A stretch of DNA of 64,000 bases from Watersipora subatra (lineage: Eukaryota > Bryozoa > Gymnolaemata > Cheilostomatida > Watersiporidae). The notes under the pieces are model-generated. The model was not told where the DNA came from and made no database searches. It saw only the letters and a program-made list of their open reading frames with translations. The stretch spans positions 14,700,541-14,764,540 of the forward strand of contig NC_088712.1 in NCBI RefSeq assembly GCF_963576615.1. The letters are read 5' to 3'. This document shows, piece by piece, positions 45,545 to 56,519 of the stretch (positions are counted from its first letter, which is position 1; each line of letters starts with the position of its first letter). Made by a program: the position numbers and the translations under genes.

Positions 45545-45850
45545 TAAAATTTGCCAAAAAGTATCTTTTATTTTCGAGCATATGTGAATGTTTTGTTATG
45601 TTTGATAAGATCTGACTGCCAGGAAATTTAAAAATTAAATTCGATAACACTTGATTGCAGTTAAAGAGTACTGAAGATCTTAGTATTAAATATGAGCTTG
45701 AACAAAAATTTTAGTAAAACTCAACGGAAAGGGTTTCTATTTTTCTAATTCATGCAAGTATTTCTGATGTTTGGCGTGATCTGACAGGTAGAGTGTTTAA
45801 AGATATAAAGAGATATAACTTGATTGCGGAGAAATGCTCAGAAAAAAGTG
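45545..45850 (+). repeat. Two adjacent dispersed repeat R3 copies
   Basis: R3 cores occur at 45545-45665 (GATCTGACTGCCAGGAAATT) and 45700-45845 (GTGATCTGACAGGTAGAGTG), in direct orientation. Confidence 0.65.
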
Positions 45851-46365
45851 CATATCACTGCCTGCATGGCTGCCTGTCTCTCTCCTAATTCATATCATCT
45901 ATTGAGTTCAAGTTGCAGCTTTTTGTATCTCTCTTCTACCGGTCTGACATTTTTTCTGGTTTTTCTTTTGTCTTACTTTCTAAGCATTCTGTCAACCTTT
46001 TAAAATGAACAAACAGATCTAATTTATTCATTGGCAACTATAAAAATTTATTGCGATTACGATGCATTTTCCATCCTGGCATCAATGGGTACTTATTAAC
46101 TGTTTCTATAAAATTATGTAATGCAATTATTATTATTGGATAGTGTATGACTGAAACATATTTACTACTGCTAGTGCATTGCTAATGAAACTACCCAGAC
46201 ATTCAGACACAATTTTTTGCAATCAAATACAGTTTTAGTGTGAGCATTAGTGAGTACCTTTTAATGTGCAGTTATGATTTTTCTAAAGGTCACGACCCTG
46301 TGATGTATACTGATCCGTTTGTGTCTTTTCAATTAATTATGACATGTTCACCTCTTAAGTAGATT

Positions 46366-46431
46366 AAGAGGTAAAAAAACCTTGTGTTATAGGCTTAACC
46401 AAGCTTATAACACGGGGTTTGTTAACCTCTT
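46366..46431. repeat. Strong fold-back hairpin H1, region B
   Basis: Arms of about 31 bases pair with few mismatches around a 4-base loop: AAGAGGTAAAAAAACC… against …GGTTTGTTAACCTCTT. A further short inverted repeat (CCTCTTAA…TTAAGAGG) begins at 46351, nesting two stems. It could be a MITE remnant or a miRNA-like precursor. Confidence 0.65.
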
Positions 46432-47082
46432 CTACATTGAAAAGGTTAAAAAGCTCTGCATCATATGTAGGCAAGGTTGACAAACTCATAAGCAAACTAC
46501 ACAGTGTACACAGAAATGTATGTAGTTATCACCACTCTCCAAAAGAGAATGCAACTCTCAATTATCAATTATGGGATGTACATGTAAATATGAAGTAACA
46601 CATTTTGAAAGTGTTGAAGTTTTAACCAAAATATTTTCTGCCGGCTGTTTTCTTTGCATAAGCTCTGCATATGAAATATACTTAGAGAGTTATACGCAAA
46701 AGATATGTGCAGTGAAAAGGTATATGAATAAATACCTATATGGTTTATATGCATTTACATAAGTATACATAGAGAGAAAACATTTGTTGTTATGCATTAA
46801 TCGTTAATAGAGAATAAATTTTTAGCGTGATGGTGCTGCAAACAATTATTATTTGTTAAAGAAATAAGAAAAAAATGAAAATAGCAAAGATATACGCAAG
46901 AATATATAAATAATTTTTTTACCTATCTCATTTATAACATTTTAACACGCATTCCATAATAAACAAATACTACTGCCAAACTATGCAACACCAAAGCCTC
47001 TAGATTAATTGAACATAATGAGCTAATTTTTTGTAATTGTCTGCACAGATAAAAAATGGATTCAATTTGTGCAGTGTCATCA

Positions 47083-47255
47083 TCATCCTCCTCTTCGTTG
47101 TAGCTGACGTTGTTGTAGTCTTCGTCTTCTTTGTCGTCGTCGTTGTCGCCGTCGATGTCGCCGTTGTCGCCGTCGTTGTCGCCATCGTCGTCGTTGTCGA
47201 CGTCGTTGTTCGTCATCTTCATCCTCATTGTCGTAATTTTCTTCACTGTCATCAT

Positions 47256-47286
<31 letters not shown>

Positions 47287-47389
47287 ATCATCATTGTCAT
47301 CGTTGTCATTGCCGTTATTGTCATCATTGTTGTTATTGCTCTCATTGCTGTCATTGTCGTCACTGTCTTCATCGTCATGACACATCTGG
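47083..47389 (-). CDS. Asp-rich exon E5 homologue, region B
   Basis: Exon begins at 47389 after TATTTTAG with CCAGATGTG. Joined to the preceding exon (two bases AT) it reads IQMCHDDEDSDDND…, becomes nearly pure Asp, then SEENYDNEDEDDE, and switches to an Arg-rich tail (QRRRQRRRWRQRRRQ) before stopping at 47083-47085. The acidic-to-basic organisation is thus the same as in unit 1, and older than the tandem duplication. The alternative frame is also open, to 46932. Confidence 0.5.
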
Positions 47390-47514
47390 CTAAAATAAAA
47401 GTACTGGTGAGTTGTCACTGGTTCTCATAACAAGCCGGTTCCAATAAAATCATGATAACATATTGATAGGAGGGAGTGTTAAAATTGCTGTAAAAATGAT
47501 AAAATTTTACTCAC

Positions 47515-47715
47515 ATTTTGTCTCTAATTGGTCCATCTTCACGGAATTCATTGTCAACGTAAAAGTGATCATCCGTGTCTAAACCTTTTTCTTGGTCACC
47601 AAAGCCTATTAATGGAATTGGCTCGCACACTAAGTTATTCAAAGGGTTTACTGCTTGGTTAGGTTGTTCTCCATCTTTGTCATTATGTCCTTCTGCACCA
47701 ACATTGTCAATTAAC
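47515..47715 (-). CDS. Region B exon with the PIP…DTDDH module
   Basis: A 201-nt exon (67 codons) between acceptor TTTCACAG and donor GTGAGT. It encodes LIDNVGAEGHNDKDGEQPN, EPIPLIGFGDQEKGLDTDDH and REDGPIRDK. The second half is homologous to the tails of E3 and E4. The first half is not acidic-repeat. It may represent the ancestral form, from which the A cassettes acquired Asp tracts. Confidence 0.55.
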
Positions 47716-47729
47716 CTGTGAAATTCAAA

Positions 47730-49440
47730 TATTGTAAAACACTGTACTTCAATAGTTTAACAAATTTCTTCTTCAAATCTCAACTGCAAGGCTCAAAAAG
47801 GAAACATGGCAAAAAAAGTTTGCAAAAATTAAATTGAATTTTACAAAGTAATTCATTACTGTTAGCCATGATTTATTATTCATCGTTTACTTTGTTATTC
47901 TAATCATTGAGCAGGGAGCCACAGCAAAACAAAAATAAGTAATTAATTTAGCTTTTAGCTAATTACCAAAAAATCACGACAGGTTTTATCACAAGTGGTT
48001 TTCCTATACCAAAAGTTTTTTCATAGTTCGTTGATAAATTATTTTTTGATCGATCAACTTATTTTTTTTACTGTTATCATTGATGTGTCGATAGTTCTTT
48101 TAAACTCATAGTAAAGTTTAAATGACAAGCAACTGTTAAAACCTGCCACAAATATTTATGGTTTTAGGAAGCAGAGGAGAACAATAATCACCTATATCCT
48201 CACCAGCCATTGCACTTAGAGAGGGTGTGAAATTCTTTATTTCAGTTTTCTGTCTTTTACTGTAGATAATTAGTAATGTATAACAAGCTAATAGTACTTC
48301 CTCTATCGGATCTCATACCAAATTCCAGAGGAAGCCGGTCAAGATAGGATTATGGTCAGATGAGCGAATTACAGGAAGTAATTTTATCACTAACAATAAT
48401 AACTCTCCTTATTCACTGCAACTCGCTTAAAGCACTTTGTTACTCAACATGTTTTTAAACACTTTATAAATTACAATTTTAGGAAAAGGTCAGGACTGTG
48501 GCTAATGAGTAATATTTGCTTACAAAGTATTGCATCAATTGTTGTGTGAAATAGGTTTTAGAAAAGTTGAAAATCCTTGAAATAGAGATTAATAAACTGA
48601 TGGTTAATAACTTGTCTTTTTATCAGTTGTAATATGTTCTCTTTTTCTTGTGTTCATTAGACAGTTTCCAAGTTAAAGAACTTTTAAGAAACACAACTAT
48701 CAAGTACTATTACGGCAACACTTGCTGAGCAATTTCTTTGCACCAGAGCATGCAAGATATTTATCTATTTTATGTATTTGATTCATTTTGTTTAATTATT
48801 AATAAAAAGTGTTTTGAGATTACTGTACCCCAAAATAGGCACATACTAATATTGTATAGTAACTTAATTGAGTAAATGAGTTGGAACTATTGTGTTGCGA
48901 CTGCTTGATATTGTTTCTTAATACACATTTAAAAGTCATTTTAACGCAATAATATGGTATAGGCCCATTTATGATTTTTTGTTTTGACCAATGCAATATA
49001 TTTATTTTTATTTACAACAAAGTAACACAAGGCATCACTTTTTACCTGACCTATTTAGTACACAAGGCAGTTGGATCGCTATGAGAATTTTAGCAAAACA
49101 TTTTTCTTACTTGGCATGCCGAGTCATACTGTAAGTGCCGCTCTGACTAATTCTTGTAACAACAACACTTGATTGACAGAGTTAGGTAAATTTTAATTTA
49201 TGTGCACAGTTCAGTATACTTATGGACTCAATATTCTAAAAATATAAGGAGGACTTTCTATTCCTCTTTTTTGCATGCTAAAAATTAATTTTCATAAAGT
49301 TTTAAAAAGGCAAAAGTTATAGCCCTGTCTGATAAGATATGCAAACTTCCAATGTAAAGATGTGTGCATAAAAGTGAGTTTTGGTTGACTTGATAAGATT
49401 ATAACTGAAAAACGACTGTTTAGAATTATTTTCATTGCAT
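47730..49440. other. Non-coding, region B
   Basis: 48860-49170 aligns with 24966-25319. The rest (about 47.75-48.83 kb) has no counterpart among the acidic exons. No exon seen. Confidence 0.45.
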
Positions 49441-49460
49441 TTTTCTTTTATGTAACAAAC

Positions 49461-49780
49461 CTGTTGAGACTCTGACAAACTCCATGGTATTCCAGATTGT
49501 GATTGGTCTGATTATTTTCTTCCTTAGTTCGCTCGATTTTAACATCACAATCATATCTACCTCTTTTGTAGCCATCATCATTACCATCCCTATCACCACC
49601 AATCCCATCATTACAAGTAGCTTCAGCAGCAACCCTAGATGGTGGACATGTAGGAGTACTGCAACTTTCCCTGAATGTATGTTGTTTGGTTTTCTGCAAA
49701 ATCATTTATATCACTTTGGCCCTGATGTTTATCAATGTTATCAAAGTCATTTTTGCTGCCAGAAGGTTTCTGTCCTGAGA
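49461..49780 (-). pseudogene. Region B paralogue of the upstream exon, frameshifted
   Basis: Homologous to 33151-33461. Shared parts include SGSKND near the start and ENNQTNHNLE near the end, with donor GTTTGT intact. The two halves are in different frames, with the shift near 49690, and the acceptor AG seen in region A reads AT here. It is probably non-functional. Confidence 0.6.
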
Positions 49781-49799
49781 GCTTATGAAAAATGTTTAA

Positions 49800-51515
49800 C
49801 AACTGAGTAAAAGTAGAGTATTTCTATACTTTGCTACTTGCAAATATGCTCTTATATTAGCCAAACCGGTTTAAAGTATACAAATGATAATTAGGTTTAG
49901 TTCTGGTTGTTAACCAGAATATGTTAACCAGAGCAAAAAACTAGTTCAATCTATGACAGAAATGGTTAATGATATTTTTCCTCGACTTGCTAACACTTAC
50001 AAATTCACAATTCCCACAAATCTGCTATCAGCGATATTTGTGTCTAGTAGCAGTGTTAGTTTACTAGCGTTAAAATAATGCCTGATGCCACTGACATAAC
50101 TCAACCAACCTCATTTTAGACAAAAGCATTAAGCGGGCCATATCTGTTACTTGTTAGATTTAGAGCTAGCAAAAACTAGATTGAAAGCATGTAGAAAGTT
50201 TTTTACTTGATATTAATTTTATTTTCTATTTTTCCATGTTATGTAAAAACATGACATATTCATATAGAAAATAGTATATATTTATTGCATCATGCAATTT
50301 CACAGTTTTACCAGATAAATGAGTAGTAACGCCTTCGCATACTACATGTAGCTACCAACTGGCAACAGACGCTTCTAGAAACTTTTATAAGCCCACTAAA
50401 AATTGTATTGCACTTATTCTTACAAAAATAAAAATTTTCAAATTGGTTACATCTAAATCTCCAAAACTAACATAAAAAATTAAATTTCTTTAGCAGTAGG
50501 AAGTACTTTTAAACTCATTCAAGTTTACAACTGGTAAAACGCAACTTTCAATGACACTTTATAAACTGATAAAGACGTCTCAAATGTGCAGTCAGAAACC
50601 AATTATCTTGAATTTAGTTTTGGTTAAGTGACACAGTTGTATTATGCAGACCTATTTGCACTACAAAATAATGTAAATGATATTGCACAGTCAAACTATA
50701 ATCAACAATAATACTCTTCTGACCAAAGTATTATTCAAAATAGAAGTGCTATTAATTGTCAAAGAAGTTTCAAACTAAAAATCAACTCAATCAGTAAAAA
50801 AACTTGAGAATGAAAGAGTGTTGGCATATTACCCAGCAAGCCTCCTCTAATTTATTTGTTTTTAATAGCCATTACACGCTAAAGCAAATGAGCAAAGTGA
50901 ATTCAAAGCAAACCATCAGTGCTAGTGAAGGAGCGAAAACTAAGCTTTTCAGCTTTACCAGCTTCTTTTTATTACAACTACTACGAAGAAACAATTCAAC
51001 ATGAAATACAAACAAATCTTTAAATTTCTTTTTTCATTAAAGCGTATGTTGCTAAAAAAGTCTAGTCAAACCAGAAAATATCTTTTTTTACCATATAATC
51101 AGCAAAACACATTTTCACAAGTTTGAAGTTTGTGATTACCCGTTTAGATAACGATTAGTTTATGCTCAGGTTTATTAGTTTATGATTACCAGCTATTCCT
51201 AGATCGCTTAGATCTGTTATGTTTAATCATTGCTTTTGAGTCACGGCTATTATCGCTTAGTTAATTTTCAATATCCTTCTAGTGTTAAGTAGATACTAAG
51301 GTAAGTCTTTAATTTATTACTGTTAAGTAAAAAATTAGATTATTTAATTTATTATTAAACTACTATAATTATTTTATTATTTATTTAATGTAGATTTCCA
51401 CGGTTTAAACTGCTTTGTTAATATTATTGATTTGCATTACCACATCATACTGATTATTAAACTTGGTTAAAGTTGTATTTTTAATTAATCACACTATAGA
51501 ACAAACATCATTACT
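49800..51515. other. Non-coding interval
   Basis: The first 250 bases align with 33480-33620 of region A. After about 50.1 kb there is no sign of the A/B homology. A 66-codon ORF at 50804-51004 has no recognisable motif. Confidence 0.4.
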
Positions 51516-51997
51516 ATTGTACAAGTTCTGCGACTGCCCGTACGGCTCCGGGATATTAAGACTAAAGAGGTTTTTTGTAGTGAGCCACATCAGCGAGGAT
51601 GCCATTTTGAGAATACCATTTTTGATGGCCCACCAGTGCACCATAAAATTCTAACAGCCCGTGTTCTTTGTAAATGGCCACCCTCTGACCTGTACAGACG
51701 GACACAGTCAGCCGCCATTCAGCAAAGTTTATGTGGTGCCTGGTCTGGCAGTACTGGCCAGGAATGAAATGGTCGTTTGATGTCAAGTAACCACAAGGAA
51801 CTGCTGCCTGTTAAGAGTGATCAAAGGTTGCCTAGGTGAGCTGCTGTTGGATACTAGCTTGAGCTTGCTGCTGCCAAAAGGAAATGTAGTTACACTGTGC
51901 CTCAACTTCATTGAACATTCTCTAAACCTCAAAACCTGCTCCATGGTTGGCGCTTATATGAGAGTGACGGACCACCAGGTAAATGACAAGCCACCTC

Positions 51998-53500
51998 TCT
52001 CCAACTCGGGTGTCGCACCTCTGAGTGAGAATACGCCAAATTCAGGGGTGTCAGCCTGAGGAACATGTTCACAATTGCAAAGGAAAACTTCACAAAACTG
52101 GGGCAGGCCGAAAAACCGGCACAGCTGCTGACGCTTTATCAAAACATCTTCAGCACTCGCGACTGAGATGTAGGACATATTATTAAGCTGAAGCATTCTA
52201 TTTCAATGAAGGAGGGGACCAGATCCATCCAACAGGCTCCCCATCAGCTTGAACCCAAAAAGGGGACATAGGCCGAGCGTCAATTTCAAGAACTACTGAG
52301 CAAAGAACTAATCGATCCGGTTGAATGCGCTTAGAGGTCTCTGGTGGTGTTGGTCCAGAAGGATGGCAGAAGACAATTCTGTGTCAACTAATGACAGTTG
52401 AATGCCATTACTGAACAGTGTGCTTACCATTATTTTGGTGAACAACCAAACAACAGCACCTCCATTTCTTTGGAGTTCAACAGACTTCATACATTGTCCA
52501 GCAGCAGGTATTTTAGTACTCTGAACCTGGTCAATGGTCTGGACCTGCCTGGCTAAGTCCCTTGAACACTAATTCACAGGAGAAAGCGTGTTTTCACCCG
52601 TAGTGTAAAAGTGTTTGATATTTGGTTTTACCTCTGTGCTAGCGACCTTCTAGCTGTTGATGAAGCATGTACTACATGGCTTGCATTAGAAAACGCTTTT
52701 GCTCTACATGAATGACATCATTGTCATTGCTTCCAATTCAGATATGCGGCCTCCTTTCGAACTTTGGTGTCGCACATCTGAGTGAAAATATGCTGAATGC
52801 AGAAGTGTCAGCCTAACTGATGGACATGTTGACAATTGCAAAGGAAAAATGCATAAAACCGGGGCAGGCTGAAAGACTGGCATAGCTGCTGACACATTAT
52901 CAAAACATCTTCAGCACTCTCGATTGAGATGTGGAACAGACTTTTCAGCTGGAGCATTTTATTTTAAGGAACAAAGGGACCAGACCCATCCAACAGGTTT
53001 CCCAGCAGTTTGAACCCAACAATGAGATGGAGTCTGAGCGTCAATTTGAAGAACTAATGCGCAAAGAACGCATCAAGCCGGCTACATTCGCCAATAAGTC
53101 TTCGGCGGTGTTGGTCCACAAGGATGGCAGAAGGCAGTCCTGTGTCAACTAATTAGAGTTTTAATGCCGTCACTGAACAGTATGCTTACCACTTTTTTGG
53201 TGAACAAAAGAACAACAACAACTCCCCTTTTTTAGATTTCAACAGTCTTCATGCATTATCTAACAGCAGGTATTTCACTACACTGAACCTGGACAGCGAC
53301 TACTGGAAAAGTGCTCATGAACAAAAATTCACAAGAGAAGGCGGCATTTGCTAGTCGTTCTTGCCTTTATAAGTAGAAGGGTTTGCTATTTGGTTTTACC
53401 TCTGTGCTAGCAAACTTTTATATGTTGATGAAGCATGTACTACATGGCTTGCATTAGAAAACATTACTGCTTTACCTGGATGACATTATCTTCATAGCTT
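51998..53500 (+). repeat. Tandem duplication of about 760 bp within G1 pol
   Basis: 51998-52745 and 52755-53500 are homologous in direct orientation. Both run from the GGTGTCGCACCTCTGAGTGA region through CAAAACATCTTCAGCACTC and CTCTGTGCTAGC to the YxDD region. The two have diverged considerably, so the duplication is old. Confidence 0.8.
52080..52735 (+). pseudogene. G1 reverse transcriptase, first copy
   Basis: One frame contains QLLTLYQNIFSTRD, then after a stop KEGTRSIQQAPHQLEPK, later SLVVLVQKDGRRQFCVN, all typical of Ty3/gypsy reverse transcriptase start. The catalytic YxDD appears as YMND (52707-52718), so the first aspartate is lost. Several stops occur. Confidence 0.7.
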
Positions 53501-53640
53501 CCGATTCAGACACCTGTCTACTGAAGTCGCAAAATGTTTTTCAACATCTAAAGGAAGTTGGGCTAAAACTGAAACCCTTCAAATGCAAGCTGCTCTAGTC
53601 ACAGGCTCATTACTTAAGCTTTGTGGTTAGCAAAAAGAGG
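52840..53640 (+). pseudogene. G1 reverse transcriptase, second copy
   Basis: A 73-codon open stretch (52931-53152) covers 'GTRPIQQVSQQFEPN' to 'SSAVLVHKDGRRQSCVN'. Farther on, LYLDDIIFIASDSD (53470-53511) keeps the catalytic YLDD box. Frameshifts lie between them. The palm continues into the thumb near 53520-53640. Confidence 0.7.
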
Positions 53641-53829
53641 GTGGTTACTGAGTGAGAGAGGAAATGGGCAGTCTTGTAGTGGTTGACCCACACATGACTC
53701 AGAAAGTTACAAGGTTTTTAGGGTACTGTAGGTAACCACCAGCAGTACATACCCAGCTTTGCTACTACAGCAGAGCTTTTACACCGGCTGACTGGAAAAA
53801 TAAGAGTGGACATGAGGCAAAAAAAGAAT

Positions 53830-54170
53830 AGAAAACCTTTGAACAGTTAAAGGAACACCTAACGTCAGTCCATGTACTTGGCTACCCTGATTTAAGCCAG
53901 CCATATACTCTGTATACAAATGCCACCGGCTGCAGAGTAGGAACCATGCTTTTACAAGTACAGAAAAGAACTGAGAGGGTGATCGCGCTCTTTAGCAAAA
54001 CTATGGCATTTGCTGAAAGGATTTACTGTGGGACCCGGAAAAGGTTGCTTGCTGTGGTAAAGGCCCCAAAGCATTTTCGGTGTTTGTTGTATGGTCAACT
54101 GTTCTTCCTACACACAGATTGCAGTTCACTCCAATTCCTCATTGAAGCAGTGTTAAGTTGTTTGTAGTAT
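53830..54170 (+). pseudogene. G1 RNase H domain
   Basis: The frame includes FEQLKEHLTSVHVLGYPD, PYTLYTNATGCRVGTMLL and, at 53946-54167, ERVIALFSKTMAFAERIYCG and HTDCSSLQFL, the usual order of Ty3/gypsy RNase H. The first catalytic Asp (TDAS) is Asn (TNAT). The reading stops where a repeat starting TGTTAAG joins. Confidence 0.75.
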
Positions 54171-54313
54171 ATATCATATATAAGGCAAGTGAGAGTTCAG
54201 GATGTGTATGTGGGTTTGTTTGATTGACTAAACCACAACTGAACACAACATACTAACAGCTGTGCTGGCTAATGAGTAGACCATAGCTATCCAGAATAAT
54301 AACCTAGCTATTT
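54151..54313. repeat. LTR-like direct repeat, left copy
   Basis: Starts TGTTAAGTTGTTTGTAGTAT, contains TATATAAGGCAAGTGAGAG and CACAACTGAACACAA, and is repeated at 57308-57479. The TATA box and TG start resemble an LTR. It abruptly interrupts the G1 RNase H, which favours an insertion boundary. Confidence 0.55.
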
Positions 54314-54546
54314 TAGCTAATAAACCAGCTATGTAGGACAAAATATTTCTAACATATAGCTGTTTCTGAAAACAAGACAAATAAACGAGTAACAGCAAAA
54401 ATAAATTAGCAACTTTACCGATTACAATAACAAGGAATGCATATTACACATTATCTAAACTGGTGTAAATATAAACTGACTGCTGCGCTAAAAACTTTCC
54501 ATAGACACAATGTTTATGGTAAACATCTAGTCATAAACATTTTTTC

Positions 54547-55199
54547 CTATTGGTCTATTGGTTTTGAAACTCTTCCACTTCTGGTGACAGTACTGGAGTC
54601 ACACGGAGCACTACTTTTCCCCCAAACCACCAACCGCAACCTCATGTGATATGTTCGAAACCGGCACTGTCTCAGCCAACCGTTCAGTGCTAGGCGTTCT
54701 AAATGAGGTTGTTCTATGTATGTGGAGATAACTGGGTTGTGTGCAACTTGACTCCGCAGCTGTGCAAGCAATTATCTTTGTTCTAAGAAATAACCGGTTT
54801 CTCCTGAAAACTCTGCCATCATCTAATTGTACTATAAATCTGCATGGAGTGTCAGCAAGTTTTGTAACTTCTCCTTCAACCCAATTCCTGTGTCCCAGTT
54901 TTACCTACACTTGTGCCCTCAATAAAATTATGAGGCATGCTATTTGTGATGTTACCAAACTCAGACTGCGCTTGTCGTTTTCATAACACTTCAACTACTT
55001 TATCTGTGTTGATATACCGTGATTTCAGTTGTTTAGGTATGATGTGCAGTGTTGATCTTATGTTTCTATCTTGTAGTGAGGCTAAAGGAGCTGAGAGGCC
55101 ATCACCTAGTAGTGTAGCTCTAAGTACACTTAGGACATTATAAAGTGTTTGACTAGACTGATGTGCTTCAATTAGACTGGTCTTTACCCTCTGTATCAT
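54547..55199 (-). pseudogene. G2 integrase C-terminal part
   Basis: 54981-55199 encodes IQRVKTSLIEAHQ and SVLRATLLGDGLSAPLASLQ, matching the end of the integrase core in this clade. 54547-54771 ends in TVTRSGRVSKPI, the family's C-terminal signature. The same signature is found at about 63208-63243 in the plus copy. Confidence 0.75.
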
Positions 55200-55202
55200 G
55201 CG

Positions 55203-56057
55203 CTAAGCCAATCCATTTGATTTAGAAAAATGTAGACTAACAGTTATATGGCTGACATCATAAGCTTCAATAAAGGATTTGAACTCAAATGAGGTAAAGT
55301 GTGATGCACTGCTCAAAAGCTGTTGTTTTAGCAATTCAATTATCTGCTTGCACGTGGAACATTTAAGTTCATGGCAAGTGGGCCATCTTGAATATCTATC
55401 TACAGTAACCAAGTATTCAATGCTTGCTAGCTGGAAAATGTTGATGCTGGGGTAGCCAGGAATGTTGTATGGTTCAAGTGTGGCCTTATTTTTTGCTTTG
55501 GCATTCTCTTTGCATGTCTCACAAGCATTAACTAAATCTGCAATATTGCCAATATAGCCTGGCCAGTATACTGAGTTTTTAGCTCTTTCAAAGCACTTAT
55601 AAGTTACGAGGTGACCTTTATGTATATGGTTAATAATGGTTCCCCTGAGAGATATTGGTACCACTAACTGACTGCCTTTTAGCGCAATGTCATTATGTAC
55701 AGTCAACTCCTGTCTCACGTTCCAAAATGCTTTTACAGGTTTTAAACATGAGCGCCTGTTTTCTGGCCAGCCATTTACTATGTATGATGTGAGTGTGTCT
55801 AAAGTAGGATCGTCTATGGTGGCTTTGATAAAGTGTTCACGGTGTGTTTGGTTTGACAAAATTTCAATTGTTATAGCATGTATTTGTTGATAATACCTAA
55901 TGACTAAGCTTACACTGTCTGGGCAGTAGTCATTGAGGTAAGCCCTAAACAAAGCATCAGCAATAAACATCATGCTGTCAGGTTTGTGAATCAGCTCACA
56001 ATCATACAACTGAGTTCGAAGTTGCATTCTTTGTAACCTAGGTGTGAGGTCATTCAA
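55203..56057 (-). pseudogene. G2 RNase H connection and integrase
   Basis: A 284-codon open stretch, the longest in the window. It begins in the RNase H-integrase connection (ELIHKPDSMMFIADALFRAY). It contains the HHCC zinc-binding domain (HIHKGHL … CETC) with YWPGY, then part of the core: YLVTVDRYSRWPTCHE and HFTSFEFKSFIEAYDVSHIT, and ends SKSNGLA. The segment that should hold the first catalytic aspartate is missing just before YLVTVD. A short in-frame deletion therefore probably killed the enzyme although the frame stayed open. Confidence 0.8.
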
Positions 56058-56117
56058 CTCTTAATTCTTGATACCAAGCAATGACAAATGATCAGACTAC
56101 ATAACTTTTTTCTGACC

Positions 56118-56315
56118 CTAAATATATTGATAAAACCTAGTTAACCTAAATTGTATGGCTAGAAATTCCTTTTTTATTTGTGCGTAAACTTTCTGGGCCC
56201 TAGTTAAACTGCAATTTGCAAACTCAACTGGCTGACCATTTTGCAGAATGGTTGCTCCTATTTTATTTTGTGAGCTATCAACACCTAGTCTGATCGGCTG
56301 ATCAGGATCAAACAT
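56118..56315 (-). pseudogene. G2 RNase H domain
   Basis: Encodes MFDPDQPIRLGVDSSQNKIG, ATILQNGQPVEFAN and YAQIKKEFLAIQF, typical RNase H of Ty3/gypsy. A related stretch in the plus copy lies at 61453-61660. Confidence 0.8.
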
Positions 56316-56519
56316 TCTAAGTAGCTGACCGCTACTAAGTAATGACTTTATCTGTTAAAGTGACTTTTTTTGTTCAGCTTTCCAAAACTACTGAACATAT
56401 TTTTTGTCAGATTTATAAAAGGAGCTGTAACCTCAGCCAAATTAGGGCAAAACTTGTTTAAGTATGTGGCTATGCCTAGCAACCTATGCAAATCTTCTTG
56501 GCAGTTTGGAGTAGCCATA

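Larger units (their letters stand above)
45970..49180. repeat. Older, shorter homologue of the tandem unit
   Basis: Colinear with 20005-25319 but much more diverged and lacking the 2-kb segment and most acidic cassettes. Its right end, TTGATTGACAGAG, corresponds to the right end of both tandem units. Confidence 0.75.
51520..54150 (+). mobile_element. Ty3/gypsy pol relic, family G1
   Basis: In order: the linker after the protease (frame with VVSHISEDAILRIPFLMAHQ, 51560-51650), a PVRVLNL-like segment (51817-51950), the reverse transcriptase N-terminus twice, the YxDD box twice, and RNase H. It is 5'-truncated, with no LTR, gag or protease seen. Many stops and frameshifts make it inactive. It is less AT-rich than its surroundings. 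Confidence 0.8.

Noticed and set aside
51817-52059. LLLDTSLSLLLPKGN read as a retroviral-type protease active site
   Set aside because: The preceding frame already encodes the linker that follows the protease, so this segment is the next linker block and the DTS match is chance.
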